Origin: Mycobacterium aquaticum | GTDB taxonomy: Bacteria; Actinomycetota; Actinomycetes; Mycobacteriales; Mycobacteriaceae | Reading direction: 5' to 3' | NCBI RefSeq assembly: GCF_002086485.1 | Contig: NZ_MVHF01000031.1 | Location: 1 to 64,000 of the forward strand | DNA: 64,000 bases | Shown here: in pieces, positions 49,948 to 59,068 of the stretch | How positions within the stretch are numbered: position 1 is the stretch's first letter | Layout of the letters: each line of letters starts with the position of its first letter | Notes under the pieces: model-generated | Databases searched by the model: none | The model's input: the letters and a program-made list of their open reading frames with translations, nothing else | What the model was told of the DNA's origin: nothing | Program-made: the position numbers and the translations under genes

Positions 49948-50934
49948 TTACAGCTGCGGTGACAGATCCAGTTTGGTCAGTGCGGGCATTTGCGTTATCC
50001 GCCAATTACTTCCGTCCCGCTTGAGCGTCACCCGGTAGGACAGATAGCGCAGTGACGGGATGTTCTTGGTGACCGGGCTCGTCGACACCGAGTTGGTGTA
50101 AACGATCGCAGTGGCCTCGTTGGGTCCGATGCTCTCCACCGCCGTGCCCATCACCTGCGTGTTGCTGGAGACCTGCGCCTGCTTGTTGGTCGGCACGATC
50201 GAGTCGACGAAGGTCCGATACTGCGCGGCGAAATCACCCGACAGGTACTGCGACGCACGCTGCGGCAGCGAGTCGATGTTGTCAGGCGTGTACGTCCACA
50301 GCGTGGTGATCGCGTTAGCCGAGGTCTCTGCGACCTTCAGCTTGGTCGCGACGAGGGCTTGGTCAGCAAGGTACGGCTGCACCATCGCTCCCGCGAACGC
50401 CCCCGCCGCCACGAACAACGCCGCGGCGCCTGCCGCCACGTACGTCAATCGCTTCCCGGCCGGCCGGAACGGGACCATGACAGTCTCGACGGTCTCATCC
50501 TCGGAGGCCGCTGAGTCCTCGGATTCCGCTGAGTCCTCGGAGGCCGCTGAGTCCTCGGATTCGGTTGATTCCTCGGATTCGGCAGATTCGTCGGCAGATT
50601 CGTCCGCGACGGGTTCCTCCACAACCTCGTCCGCGACGGGCTCAACAACCTCGTCGTCCTCATCCGCGGGCTCCGCCACGTCGGCCGTCTCGTCACTGAC
50701 CGCCTCCCCGCGGCGCCCCTTGCCGACCGGAGTCCGTGGCTTGGGCCGCGCTTCCGGCGACGGCGTGCTCGTCGAGCTCTGCTCAGCCGACGACTCGTCG
50801 CCCGCCGTCTCATCAGGCGACGCCTTGGGCTTGCGCTGCCACGGCATCCGACGACGGCGCCGCTGGGCGGCCGAGCCCTCCGGGCTCGATGTCTCGGTGG
50901 TCAGATCACCTGATTCAGTTGGCTGATCTTCCAC
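49948..50934 (-). CDS. mam1D: Mce-associated membrane protein, Mam1D (Rv0178-like)
   Basis: The GTG at 50934 follows GAGAGGGA and gives 328 residues. The N-terminal ~150 residues are disordered and very acidic, ending in a repeated SEDSAASEDSAESED tract. One transmembrane helix (YVAAGAAALFVAAGAFAGAMV, about 165-185) is followed by an SnoaL-like periplasmic domain (LWTYTPDNIDSLPQRASQYL, FVDSIVPTNKQAQVSSNTQVMGTAVE). Mam proteins stabilise Mce complexes. It is the last gene of the mce1 operon and overlaps mam1C by 34 bases. Confidence 0.9.
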   Translation of the reverse strand: MEDQPTESGDLTTETSSPEGSAAQRRRRRMPWQRKPKASPDETAGDESSAEQSSTSTPSPEARPKPRTPVGKGRRGEAVSDETADVAEPADEDDEVVEPVADEVVEEPVADESADESAESEESTESEDSAASEDSAESEDSAASEDETVETVMVPFRPAGKRLTYVAAGAAALFVAAGAFAGAMVQPYLADQALVATKLKVAETSANAITTLWTYTPDNIDSLPQRASQYLSGDFAAQYRTFVDSIVPTNKQAQVSSNTQVMGTAVESIGPNEATAIVYTNSVSTSPVTKNIPSLRYLSYRVTLKRDGSNWRITQMPALTKLDLSPQL

Positions 50935-51452
50935 TGCTGTCCCTCTCGAATCGTCGTGACCACCCACCGGGCGCCACTTGCAATCGTTGACTTGCCGTCC
51001 GGTGACCGCGTGCTGGTCTTGACGGCGATCAACACGTCAGCGCTGCCATTGTCGTTCCAGCGTTGGATGCCCGCGTCCTCCACGGTGCCCTCCGTCGGCT
51101 CGGCACGAGCCACCTGGACGACGATCTCGTTCTCTTTGTCCTTGAACATCTTCGCGAAGTCGCCGGTGCCCTGTGCCGCGATACGGTCGGCGTAGTCATT
51201 GGCGTGGTACGGATCGATCGTCGTGTACATCGTCATGAACTCACGCACATATCCGAGTGCCGCGGCGTCCTTGCCCTTCACCCGGTCGCCGGACACATGG
51301 CGTACCAGCATGACGGTGCCGCCGGCGATGGCCGCCGCGACCAGCACCGCCGACAGCACGGCCACCAACGGCAGCCCCCACCGCTTGGGCGGTTTCGGTT
51401 GCACGGCAAAGTAATCCGGCTCTGACGTGTCGATCCTGCGGCGTGGGCTCAT
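50901..51452 (-). CDS. mam1C: Mce-associated membrane protein, Mam1C (Rv0177-like)
   Basis: The ATG at 51452 overlaps the mam1B stop (ATGA) and gives 183 residues, the same size as Rv0177. A basic N-terminus precedes one membrane helix (LPLVAVLSAVLVAAAIAGGTVMLV). The periplasmic SnoaL-like domain has VREFMTMYTTIDPYHANDYADRIAAQGTGDFAKMF and ends ARWVVTTIREGQQWKISQLNQVI. It belongs to the accessory set of the Mce1 transporter. Confidence 0.92.
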   Translation of the reverse strand: MSPRRRIDTSEPDYFAVQPKPPKRWGLPLVAVLSAVLVAAAIAGGTVMLVRHVSGDRVKGKDAAALGYVREFMTMYTTIDPYHANDYADRIAAQGTGDFAKMFKDKENEIVVQVARAEPTEGTVEDAGIQRWNDNGSADVLIAVKTSTRSPDGKSTIASGARWVVTTIREGQQWKISQLNQVI

Positions 51453-52444
51453 TGTCCCGCCCCGCTCATCTGTGGCTTGGTGAGCACGGTCAGGTTGTCC
51501 ACGCGCCACTGCCCGTCGATCTTGTGAAAGTCCACCCGCACGGTTGCGGTGAGGAACTTGAGGTTCTTCGGATCGATGCCGCGCTGGCCCTGCAGCGCCA
51601 GCAACATGGTCCCCTCGGTTTTGCTCGACTCGGGCAACACCGCGCTACTCACGGCCCAGTATTCGTTGGTGTTGGGCCCGGCTTTGCGGACGGCCGCCTG
51701 CTGCACCACGAGCTGCGGACGGTAGTTGTCGGTGGTCAGGTTGAGCGCCTTGGCGAAATCCTGGTCCATGGAGTCCACGCCGTAGCTCAGCAGTTGTTCG
51801 ACGATCCGCGGGCCCTGATCGGCCAGCTGGGCCCGGGCCTGCTCGACCGCGAGTTCCTGGCGGTACGAGCCGAAATATCCCAGCCCCACCGCAGCTGCAG
51901 ACACCAGCACGCCTGCCAGCAGAACGATCGCGGCCCGGCGCCGGACATCGCGCACACCTTCGTCAGGCACACCGACACGGTGGACCTCTGTGCGGACCAG
52001 CAGATCGGCGAACGTTCGCTTACGGCTGTCCCACAACGGCCACAACCAGCCGATACACACCGCAGCAGTGTCCACCAGATGGGCGAGCTCACGCAGCGTC
52101 AACCGCACCAGTCCGGCCTCACCGCCATCGGCAGTCGTCACGCGGATGCCGGTCACTGCCCGCCCCACGGTCCAGCCGGTTTTGGTGGGCAGCGCGACGC
52201 GGTTGACCAGCATTGCGATCATCACCACGACGGCCACGCCGGCGTACACCCACCACAGCCAGCCGTAGGTCGGCGCCGCGAAGGCCAGCACAGCCAGCGT
52301 CGCGATCACACCGACCCCCAGCAGCACATCGATCGCGAACGCTCCTGCGCGCAGCGGCCATGACGCCGGCTGCGGCTCCGGGGCGCCGTCCGCAGCCGGC
52401 GAGTCGACGGTGTCCGACGAAGGGGTGTCCAACACGGCCGTCAC
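51449..52444 (-). CDS. mam1B: Mce-associated RDD-family membrane protein, Mam1B (Rv0176-like)
   Basis: The GTG at 52444 overlaps the mam1A stop and gives 331 residues. The N-terminal half is an RDD domain: WPLRAGAFAIDVLLGVGVIATLAVL with the Arg and Asp-Asp-like residues, PTKTGWTVGRAVTGIRVTTADGG, and SRKRTFADLLVRTEV. A further membrane helix (AAIVLLAGVLVSAAAVGLGYF) leads to a Mam-like periplasmic domain (LLSYGVDSMDQDFAKALNLTTD). It thus fuses an RDD membrane unit to a Mam domain, as in Rv0176. Confidence 0.92.
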   Translation of the reverse strand: MTAVLDTPSSDTVDSPAADGAPEPQPASWPLRAGAFAIDVLLGVGVIATLAVLAFAAPTYGWLWWVYAGVAVVVMIAMLVNRVALPTKTGWTVGRAVTGIRVTTADGGEAGLVRLTLRELAHLVDTAAVCIGWLWPLWDSRKRTFADLLVRTEVHRVGVPDEGVRDVRRRAAIVLLAGVLVSAAAVGLGYFGSYRQELAVEQARAQLADQGPRIVEQLLSYGVDSMDQDFAKALNLTTDNYRPQLVVQQAAVRKAGPNTNEYWAVSSAVLPESSKTEGTMLLALQGQRGIDPKNLKFLTATVRVDFHKIDGQWRVDNLTVLTKPQMSGAGQ

Positions 52445-53130
52445 GAGGTGACCTGGTCGAGCCTGGCCACCTTGTAGACACCGTCGTCAAGTGCCATCTT
52501 CACCCGCAGCCGGTAGCCCTGCTCCTCGTTGGACTTCTCGGTGTTGCTGACGACGACACGGACCGCGACCAACAGATCCATCGAACCGTCGTCGTTGTGC
52601 TTCTCCACCGCGGCACGCATATCGGACACCTGCACCTTGACGTTCGCCGCCTGGTAGGCCTCCATCAGCATGCTGCTGTACAGCACTGACTGGGCACCGA
52701 AATCACCGGTCGAACATTCGATGATCTTGGTCTGCGCCGCCGTCATGGCCGCCGTGTCGGGTGCCTGCGTGGCCGTCACACAATCTTTGGCCGCCTGCAG
52801 CGCGGAAGCCTCGTCGCGGGCGATCTGCTCGCTCTCGGCGTGCGACCGCAGGGCGAGGTAACCGCCGGTCCCGGCCAGCGCGGTCAGGACGAGCAGACCT
52901 GCACTGATCGCGGCCATCGCGCCCCGGCCCAGCCGGGACAGACGCCGCTCGACGTCGGAACTCGACTCGGCTTCCGGCTCGTCCGCACCCTCCGCAGCTT
53001 CCGGCTCGCTGGAATGCTCGACATCCTGCTCACTGGAGTGCTCTACGGCCTCCTCGGGGCGAGATTCTGGGTGTTCGGGGTCCTGCTGGTCGGCGAGGTT
53101 CAGCCGGCTGGTGCCAGCATCTCCTTCCAT
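52441..53130 (-). CDS. mam1A: Mce-associated membrane protein, Mam1A (Rv0175-like)
   Basis: The ATG at 53130 follows AGGAG and overlaps the mce1F coding end by 31 bases. The 229-residue protein has a disordered acidic N-terminus (~65 residues, with EHSSEQDVEHSSEPEAAEG repeats), one membrane helix (AAISAGLLVLTALAGTGGYLAL) and a periplasmic domain with AKDCVTATQAPDTAAMTAAQTKIIECSTGDF, whose two cysteines may be bonded. It is part of the mce1 operon's accessory set. Confidence 0.92.
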   Translation of the reverse strand: MEGDAGTSRLNLADQQDPEHPESRPEEAVEHSSEQDVEHSSEPEAAEGADEPEAESSSDVERRLSRLGRGAMAAISAGLLVLTALAGTGGYLALRSHAESEQIARDEASALQAAKDCVTATQAPDTAAMTAAQTKIIECSTGDFGAQSVLYSSMLMEAYQAANVKVQVSDMRAAVEKHNDDGSMDLLVAVRVVVSNTEKSNEEQGYRLRVKMALDDGVYKVARLDQVTS

Positions 53131-54659
53131 CCGTCATCTCCTGGTTTATTCGAGTTGGTGACGGAGTACTTCACACCGCCTGGACCGACCACCTCGCCGC
53201 TTGACGGGCTATAGGTCGCGGTCGAACCTGCTGCCGGAGTGTAGATGCAGGGGTTCGGCTGCTGTCCACTGCAACTGACGCTACCGCCTCGCGGTGCGGT
53301 CAGCGGATCGCTGGTCGGAGCCGATCCGCCCACTTCAGGCGGTGGCAACATACTCGCAGGCAACGGGTTCAACCCGGTGTTGACCGAGGGCGCGGGGATC
53401 ACCCGGCCAGGGTCCACAGGTTGATCGCATCGCGCGGCCGGGGCCGGGCAGTTGCGGATCTGGTTCGGGTCGCCGTACCACGGGTTGGTGCCCAGCGGGA
53501 CGTACGGCTCGTTGCTGCGGCATTCGATCGGGGTGGCGGCCCGCTTGCCCGGAACGTCGGCACACGGGTAGTTACGGGCACCGCGGACGGCGTTCTGCGC
53601 GTCCTTGGGGATCTTGCAGTACAGGCCCGACGGCAGCGGCGCCGTCGTGGTGTCGGCGGGCGCCCGCCATTGCGACGCCGGCAGGAAGCCGGTGAGGCAC
53701 GGCGGCGGCATGTTGATACCGAGGCCGAAGTGCAGCAGGCCCTCGGGGGCGAAGATGGTCGCGGTCTGCGCGATCGCGGCACCCTGAGGGAGGACCACCA
53801 GCACCTGCTCGACGTTCTTGTTGTAGCGCTTGAGCATGTCGATGACGATCTCGAGGTTCGCCAGTGTCTGCGGTAGCGACTCCCGGACGTCGCTGAACAC
53901 CGCGTTCAACTGATCGGCCGTCGGTGCGGCCTGCTCGATGCTGCTCCGCAGTGCCGCATCGTTCTGGGCGGTCTGGGCCGAGATGGTGTTCAGGTTCCTC
54001 GCCCAGCGCGAGATCGCGTCACCCGAATTCACCTGGCTGTCGATGATCGGCCCGGAGTTGGTGACGATGTCGTTCACCGGGTCGAGGTTGTCCTTGAAGT
54101 CGCTCGCGATGGACTGCGTCGAATCGACCAGGCGCTGCAGTGACGGACCAAGGCCGCCAACCGCTTTCGCGGTCTCGTCGAGCAGAACCCCGATCTTCTC
54201 CTTCGGCAGCACCGACAGTCCGTGCTCGGCGGCGTCCAGAGCGGGCCCCACCTCGGAAGGCACGGAGCCCTTGGTGATGGTGTCGCCCGAGGCGAAGTAG
54301 GCCTTCGACTCCCCGGGGGAGATCAGGTCGATGAACTGCTCACCGACCGCCGACACCGAGTGCACGTTGGCCGTGGCGTCGGTGGGGATCTTGTACCGGT
54401 TGTAGATGTTCATCTGGATCCGGGCACCGGTCTCGGTGGGCTCCACCGAGGTGACCTTTCCAATGGTGGTGCCGCGGTAGGTGACGTTGGCCGTCTTGTA
54501 CAGGCCCGCCGAGTTCGGCAACTCAGCGTTGAGGTTGTACATCCCCACGCCTGCCCACGTGGGCAGACGCAGGAACACCAGACCGAGCACCACCAGCGCG
54601 ACCAGCGTCAGCGTCAGGAAGATGACGAGCTGCATCTTGATGAAGCGGGTCAGCAGCAT
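53100..54659 (-). CDS. mce1F: Mce1F, MCE-domain lipid transport protein
   Basis: The 519-residue protein has an N-terminal membrane anchor (MQLVIFLTLTLVALVVLGLVF), an MCE domain (~38-118, with AGLYKTANVTYRGTTIGKVTSVEPTETGARIQMNI), a long helical region and a Pro-rich, likely disordered C-terminus with several cysteines (NCPAPAARCDQPV, SCSGQQPNPC). Mce subunits form the hexameric periplasmic tunnel that carries fatty acids and mycolic acids to the YrbE permease. It starts three bases after the mce1E stop. Confidence 0.93.
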   Translation of the reverse strand: MLLTRFIKMQLVIFLTLTLVALVVLGLVFLRLPTWAGVGMYNLNAELPNSAGLYKTANVTYRGTTIGKVTSVEPTETGARIQMNIYNRYKIPTDATANVHSVSAVGEQFIDLISPGESKAYFASGDTITKGSVPSEVGPALDAAEHGLSVLPKEKIGVLLDETAKAVGGLGPSLQRLVDSTQSIASDFKDNLDPVNDIVTNSGPIIDSQVNSGDAISRWARNLNTISAQTAQNDAALRSSIEQAAPTADQLNAVFSDVRESLPQTLANLEIVIDMLKRYNKNVEQVLVVLPQGAAIAQTATIFAPEGLLHFGLGINMPPPCLTGFLPASQWRAPADTTTAPLPSGLYCKIPKDAQNAVRGARNYPCADVPGKRAATPIECRSNEPYVPLGTNPWYGDPNQIRNCPAPAARCDQPVDPGRVIPAPSVNTGLNPLPASMLPPPEVGGSAPTSDPLTAPRGGSVSCSGQQPNPCIYTPAAGSTATYSPSSGEVVGPGGVKYSVTNSNKPGDDGWKEMLAPAG

Positions 54660-54662
54660 CTT

Positions 54663-55835
54663 TCACTCCCCCCTTTCCACCAGCGGGCCACCAGGCACAT
54701 CGTGCGGGTTCGGCGTGAACCGCACATCCGGGATCATCGTGTTCGGATCCCGGCCCCAGGCCTGTTCCAGCGCCCGCAGCATGCCCGAGACACCGGTACC
54801 GGACAGGATCGCGTTGTCCACCGAACTCAGCGTCAGGTCCAGGTTCAGCGACACGTTGATGTAGTCGCCGCGGATGGCCTTCGGGATGTTGTCGATGTTG
54901 AACGGCACCGTCAGCAGCAGCTTGAGTGCGCCCACGAGGTACGGGGCTGCCCGGCTGAGCTGCTTGAGCGGACGCTGCAGGTTCTGCAGGTTGGTGTGCA
55001 GGTTGGCGTTGCTGCCCGACAGCGTCGTGTCGGCCGCGGCCGACAGCCGGCCCAGCGCGGTCACCGCATCGGCGAACAGGTCACGGGTATCGGCGAAATG
55101 CTGGATCAGCGGCGGGAACTCGGTGAGCACCCGGTCCAGCGTGTCGTTGCGCTGCGCCACGATGTTGAGCAACTGATTCGTCGAATCGATCGCCCGCGTG
55201 ATGTCGGCGCGCTGCTGGTTGAGCTCATTGGTGAAGGTGTCCAGCTGCCCCAGGAACTGCCGGATCTGGTCGGCCCGGCCGTTGAGGATGTTGAACACCT
55301 CGGTCTGGATCACCTCGATGTTCGGGATGCCACCGCCGGTGAGGATGCCGGAGATGCCTGCCAGCGTCCGCTCGATCGTCGGGTATGCCGAGGACTGCGC
55401 CAGCGGGATGGTGTCGCCGCTGCGCAGCATCTCCTTGGACGGATTCTGATCCGGCGGGTTGAGCTCGATGTGCTGCGAACCCAGCAAGCTGGTCTGGCCG
55501 ATCTTGGCCAGCGTGTTCTTCGGCAGCTCGATGCCCGGCTCCAGATCGAGCGTCAGCGTGGGCACCCAGTTGACCAACTCGATGCTGCGGACCCGGCCCA
55601 CGAACACGTCGCGGACCCGCACCCGGCTGTTGGCGTTGAGCGCCAACGTTTCCGGCATCTGCACGTACAGGGTGGTGTGGCCACCCTCGGTGCCCGGTCC
55701 ACCCGGCAGCGGGACGTTGGCGATGCCACGCCACTGGCCACATGAGGTCAGCATCAGCGTTGCGGCCGCCAGCACGGCCAACCGCAAGCCGACCTTCCTG
55801 GGTGCCACCCTCTTGGGCAGCCTGATCCCACGCAT
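54663..55835 (-). CDS. lprK: Mce1E/LprK, MCE-domain lipoprotein
   Basis: The 390-residue protein has a lipoprotein signal with lipobox MLTSCGQW (Cys ~32), the typical mark of the E subunit. The MCE domain (~45-130) contains NSRVRVRDVFVGRVRSIELVNWVPTLTLDL, followed by the helical needle part (LDTFTNELNQQRADITRAIDS). It is anchored by lipid and is the fifth subunit of the Mce1 tunnel. Its ATG overlaps the mce1D stop by one base (TAATG). Confidence 0.93.
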   Translation of the reverse strand: MRGIRLPKRVAPRKVGLRLAVLAAATLMLTSCGQWRGIANVPLPGGPGTEGGHTTLYVQMPETLALNANSRVRVRDVFVGRVRSIELVNWVPTLTLDLEPGIELPKNTLAKIGQTSLLGSQHIELNPPDQNPSKEMLRSGDTIPLAQSSAYPTIERTLAGISGILTGGGIPNIEVIQTEVFNILNGRADQIRQFLGQLDTFTNELNQQRADITRAIDSTNQLLNIVAQRNDTLDRVLTEFPPLIQHFADTRDLFADAVTALGRLSAAADTTLSGSNANLHTNLQNLQRPLKQLSRAAPYLVGALKLLLTVPFNIDNIPKAIRGDYINVSLNLDLTLSSVDNAILSGTGVSGMLRALEQAWGRDPNTMIPDVRFTPNPHDVPGGPLVERGE

Positions 55836-57478
55836 TACGACCCTCCTGCCTCTGCGGGCAACGGCGGCCCACTCGGTGCGGGTGCGGGTGCCGGGGCGGC
55901 CGGAGCCGCCGGGGCGATGGCTGACAACGGATCTCCTGGGATGACGCCTGGCGCCGGTCCCGGCGGGGGCCCGGGCTGCGGGTACCAGGGCGGTGGCAGC
56001 GGGTTGTTCTGGTCGTAGGCATTGGGCGGACCCGGAAGGTTGCCACCCGGAGGTGCCCCGAAGGCAGGCGGGGCCGGCGGGGCCACGATGTCAGGGCCAC
56101 CCATCAACTCGGCCAACGACTCCGGCGTCAGCATGTTCTGGGTGAACGGCTGCACCTGCACACCCTGCATGCCCGGCGCGACCGTCCAGCCCGGCTCGTG
56201 GTTGCCGTGCGAGAACAAGGTGTCACGCGCCCAGATGCCCGGAACTGTCGTGTCCTTGTAGCCGCCCGGAGGCTGCAGCCGCGGCTCGGAGTACGCGATC
56301 TGCTTGGGCAGCGTCATCGCGGTAGTGGCCAGGTTCATGCCGAACGGCAGGAAGTTGAACTTGATGGCATCGAGGATCGGCGCCAGGTACTGCGCACACA
56401 ACTCCGCCGAATCCTGGTAGCCCAGCCGGCTTCCCGCCTGAATCGAGCTGCAGATGAACTGCAAAGGGTTGGAGAAGTTGGTCAGGCCCGGCAGCACCGG
56501 CAGACCGATGATGCCGCCCTGGTTGGGCGCGACGATGTTGACCACGTTGGCGGCCAGGTTCGGGTACGCGTGCAGGCCCGTCTCGAGGCCGTTGCGCGGT
56601 TCCGGCTGCAGGATCGCGGTGGTGGCCTCTTCGAGGTTGTTGACGTCGTGGGTCAGCACGCCACCGTTCTTGTCCAAGAACTGACGCGTGGTCTTGAGCA
56701 CCTGGTTCAGGTTCTGCACCGCGCCCGCCAACTCGTCGTCTTTGGAGAAGTAGTTGGTGAACTGCGCCAGGTCGTTGTTGAGCGCGACGAACTGCTGATC
56801 GCTCTTGTGCAGGGCGTTGACGAACAGCGCCAGGCTCTTGACGATCGTGAAGAAGTCCCCGCGCCCCTGGTTCAGGGTGGTCAATGCCTCCGAAAGGCCG
56901 CTCAGCGTGCGGTTGAGCTGCTCACCCTTACCGGCGAAGCCGTCGGCGAACGACTCGACGATGTCACCGAACGGGCCCTTGGGTTGTTCGGGCGTCGGGC
57001 CAAGATCGTGGAGCAGACGCGTCACCTGGTTGCGCAGCTCGTCGTACTCGATGGGGATCTGGGTCCGGTCCACCGGGATGACCGCGCCGTCCTGCATCTG
57101 CGGGCCGCCGGTGTAGGGCGGCGACAGCTGGATGACGCGCGAGGCCACCAGGCTCGGGTTCAACACAGAGGCGCTGGCGTTCTCCGGCACCTTGTACTTG
57201 TTGTTGAAGTGGAAGACCACCTTCATCTTGTCGCCGGCGGTCTCGATGCTGTCGATCGCGCCGACGCGGACACCCATGATGAGGACCTTGTCGCCGGGAT
57301 ACAGCGCAAGCACCTCGGGGAAGTACGCCGTGACCGTCGTGTTGGTCAGCTTCTTGTAGAGGCTGATACCGAAGTAGCCGACCGCGAGGGCCACCACAAC
57401 TGCCAGCGCACCCAAGATCACCGCCAGCCGCGACATGTGCGGCAGCTTCAGGTTTCGGATGTTGAAAATCGTTGACAT
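55835..57478 (-). CDS. mce1D: Mce1D, MCE-domain lipid transport protein
   Basis: The 547-residue protein has one N-terminal membrane helix (AVILGALAVVVALAVGYFGISLY), an MCE domain (~35-120; YPGDKVLIMGVRVGAIDSIETAGDKMKVVFHF), a helical tunnel region with DLAQFTNYFSKDDELAGAVQNL, and a C-terminal ~110-residue Pro/Gly-rich tail that would be disordered. The length is slightly above the M. tuberculosis homologue because of this tail. It starts nine bases after the mce1C stop. Confidence 0.92.
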   Translation of the reverse strand: MSTIFNIRNLKLPHMSRLAVILGALAVVVALAVGYFGISLYKKLTNTTVTAYFPEVLALYPGDKVLIMGVRVGAIDSIETAGDKMKVVFHFNNKYKVPENASASVLNPSLVASRVIQLSPPYTGGPQMQDGAVIPVDRTQIPIEYDELRNQVTRLLHDLGPTPEQPKGPFGDIVESFADGFAGKGEQLNRTLSGLSEALTTLNQGRGDFFTIVKSLALFVNALHKSDQQFVALNNDLAQFTNYFSKDDELAGAVQNLNQVLKTTRQFLDKNGGVLTHDVNNLEEATTAILQPEPRNGLETGLHAYPNLAANVVNIVAPNQGGIIGLPVLPGLTNFSNPLQFICSSIQAGSRLGYQDSAELCAQYLAPILDAIKFNFLPFGMNLATTAMTLPKQIAYSEPRLQPPGGYKDTTVPGIWARDTLFSHGNHEPGWTVAPGMQGVQVQPFTQNMLTPESLAELMGGPDIVAPPAPPAFGAPPGGNLPGPPNAYDQNNPLPPPWYPQPGPPPGPAPGVIPGDPLSAIAPAAPAAPAPAPAPSGPPLPAEAGGS

Positions 57479-57487
57479 AGCTCTGGC

Positions 57488-59068
57488 CTATCCCTGCGAC
57501 CCTGGCGGAAGGAACGGCGGGTTACCCGGCAACGGAGCCTGGTCCACCGGCGGCAGCTGCGGCCCCGGGCCCGGAGGTGCCGGAGGCGCATTCAGCGGCG
57601 GCGGTATCGGCGCGAACCCGGGGACGAACTCGTCGGGCCCGGGCTGCGGGCTGACCGGCACGGTGCGGGCACCCGGCGGACCGGGAGCCAGCGGCGCCGG
57701 CGGGGCGCCCGGCTGATCCGGCGGCATCTGGCCCGGGATGGCCGCGCTGGGCACACCCGGCGAATGCGCCACACCATCGGGATTCGGTGCGGACGTCGCC
57801 ACATCGGGCGGGCCGTAGTTCGGTCCGTACGGGTTGTCACCGAACGGCCCCACGGTTGCGGCCGCACACGGCAGCGGGTTACCCGGAGACGGGATGCCCT
57901 GCGCCGTCGGCGTGTACGAGCACGGCGAACCAGGCGGGACGGCAGGCCCGGGATGCTCCGGGGTGCCTTCCAGCGGTGTCGGAGCCGGCGGCGGAGCGCC
58001 GTTCTCGAACCGCTTGCCGTTGGGATCCGGGAACCGGAACGCCGGCAGGCCCGCGTTACGCCAGAACTCTTCCGGATCGATGCCGCGCTTCTTGAACGCC
58101 GCATCGACGAACGGCTGCAGGATCTGCGGCGGCAGCAGGTTGACGAGCATGACCTTGAAGTACGGGCCCGACGCCAGCGCCTCGGCCAGCGAGGTGATGA
58201 ACTTGCCCGCGATGCTCAGCGTGTCGGCAAGGTCCTGCTTGCGCTGAACCAGGATGTCGCTGACCGTGCGCAGCTGCTCCAGCACGTGGTTGAGGTTCGG
58301 GTTGTCGTTGATCAGGCCCTCGACCTGCTGCGATACCGACGAGACCCGCTCGAGCAGCAAGCTGACGGCCTGGCCACGCTGGTTGACCGCGGCCAGCAGG
58401 GTCTGCGCGTTCACCAGCAGCTGGTTGACCTGCGTGCTGCGGTCACCGAGGACCGTGGCGATCTTGTTGGCGTTGGCCAGCAGCTGACGAACCTGATCGT
58501 CGCGCTTGCCGATGGTCTCGGAGAACTTGGCCACCCCGTCAAGCGCTGCGCTCAGGTGTGGCGAGGTCTGATCCACCGTCTCCGACAACACGTTCAGCGA
58601 CTGCTTGACCGATTGGATGTCCCACCCCGAGGCGTTGCGCGTGACATCGAAGATGGCGTCGTAGATCTGGTACGGCGTGGTCGTCTGACCGACCGGCAGT
58701 GTCCCGCCCGGCGACAAGGTCTGGTTGCCCCGCGGCTGGATCTCGATGTTCTTGCGACCCAGGATGGTGTCGGTCCGGATGGCGGCCCGGCTGTCGGTGC
58801 CGATGGTGCGGCCGCCGAGCGTATAGCCGATCACCACCTTGTCACCGCTGATGTCCATCGTCTTGACGTCACCGACGTCCATACCGGCGATGCGCACCCG
58901 GTCACCCACGTTCAGGCCACCGGTGTCGGTGAACTGCGCGTAGTAGGTCGGTACCGCGAAGATCATCGGCACGCTGGTCAGCGTCGAACCCACCCCGATG
59001 ATGAGCGCGACCACGGCCACGCCCATCAGGCCTTTACGGAACCGGTCGGAACCCTGCAGTGTCCTCAT
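57488..59068 (-). CDS. mce1C: Mce1C, MCE-domain lipid transport protein
   Basis: The ATG at 59068 overlaps the mce1B stop (ATGA); 526 residues. A short cytosolic N-terminus precedes the membrane helix (MGVAVVALIIGVGSTLTSVPM). The MCE domain (~40-120) reads GLNVGDRVRIAGMDVGDVKTMDISGDKVVIGYTL. Helices follow to about residue 330, then a ~170-residue Pro-rich tail (for example PQPGPDEFVPGFAPIPPPL) that is probably disordered. This is one of the six tunnel subunits. Confidence 0.93.
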   Translation of the reverse strand: MRTLQGSDRFRKGLMGVAVVALIIGVGSTLTSVPMIFAVPTYYAQFTDTGGLNVGDRVRIAGMDVGDVKTMDISGDKVVIGYTLGGRTIGTDSRAAIRTDTILGRKNIEIQPRGNQTLSPGGTLPVGQTTTPYQIYDAIFDVTRNASGWDIQSVKQSLNVLSETVDQTSPHLSAALDGVAKFSETIGKRDDQVRQLLANANKIATVLGDRSTQVNQLLVNAQTLLAAVNQRGQAVSLLLERVSSVSQQVEGLINDNPNLNHVLEQLRTVSDILVQRKQDLADTLSIAGKFITSLAEALASGPYFKVMLVNLLPPQILQPFVDAAFKKRGIDPEEFWRNAGLPAFRFPDPNGKRFENGAPPPAPTPLEGTPEHPGPAVPPGSPCSYTPTAQGIPSPGNPLPCAAATVGPFGDNPYGPNYGPPDVATSAPNPDGVAHSPGVPSAAIPGQMPPDQPGAPPAPLAPGPPGARTVPVSPQPGPDEFVPGFAPIPPPLNAPPAPPGPGPQLPPVDQAPLPGNPPFLPPGSQG

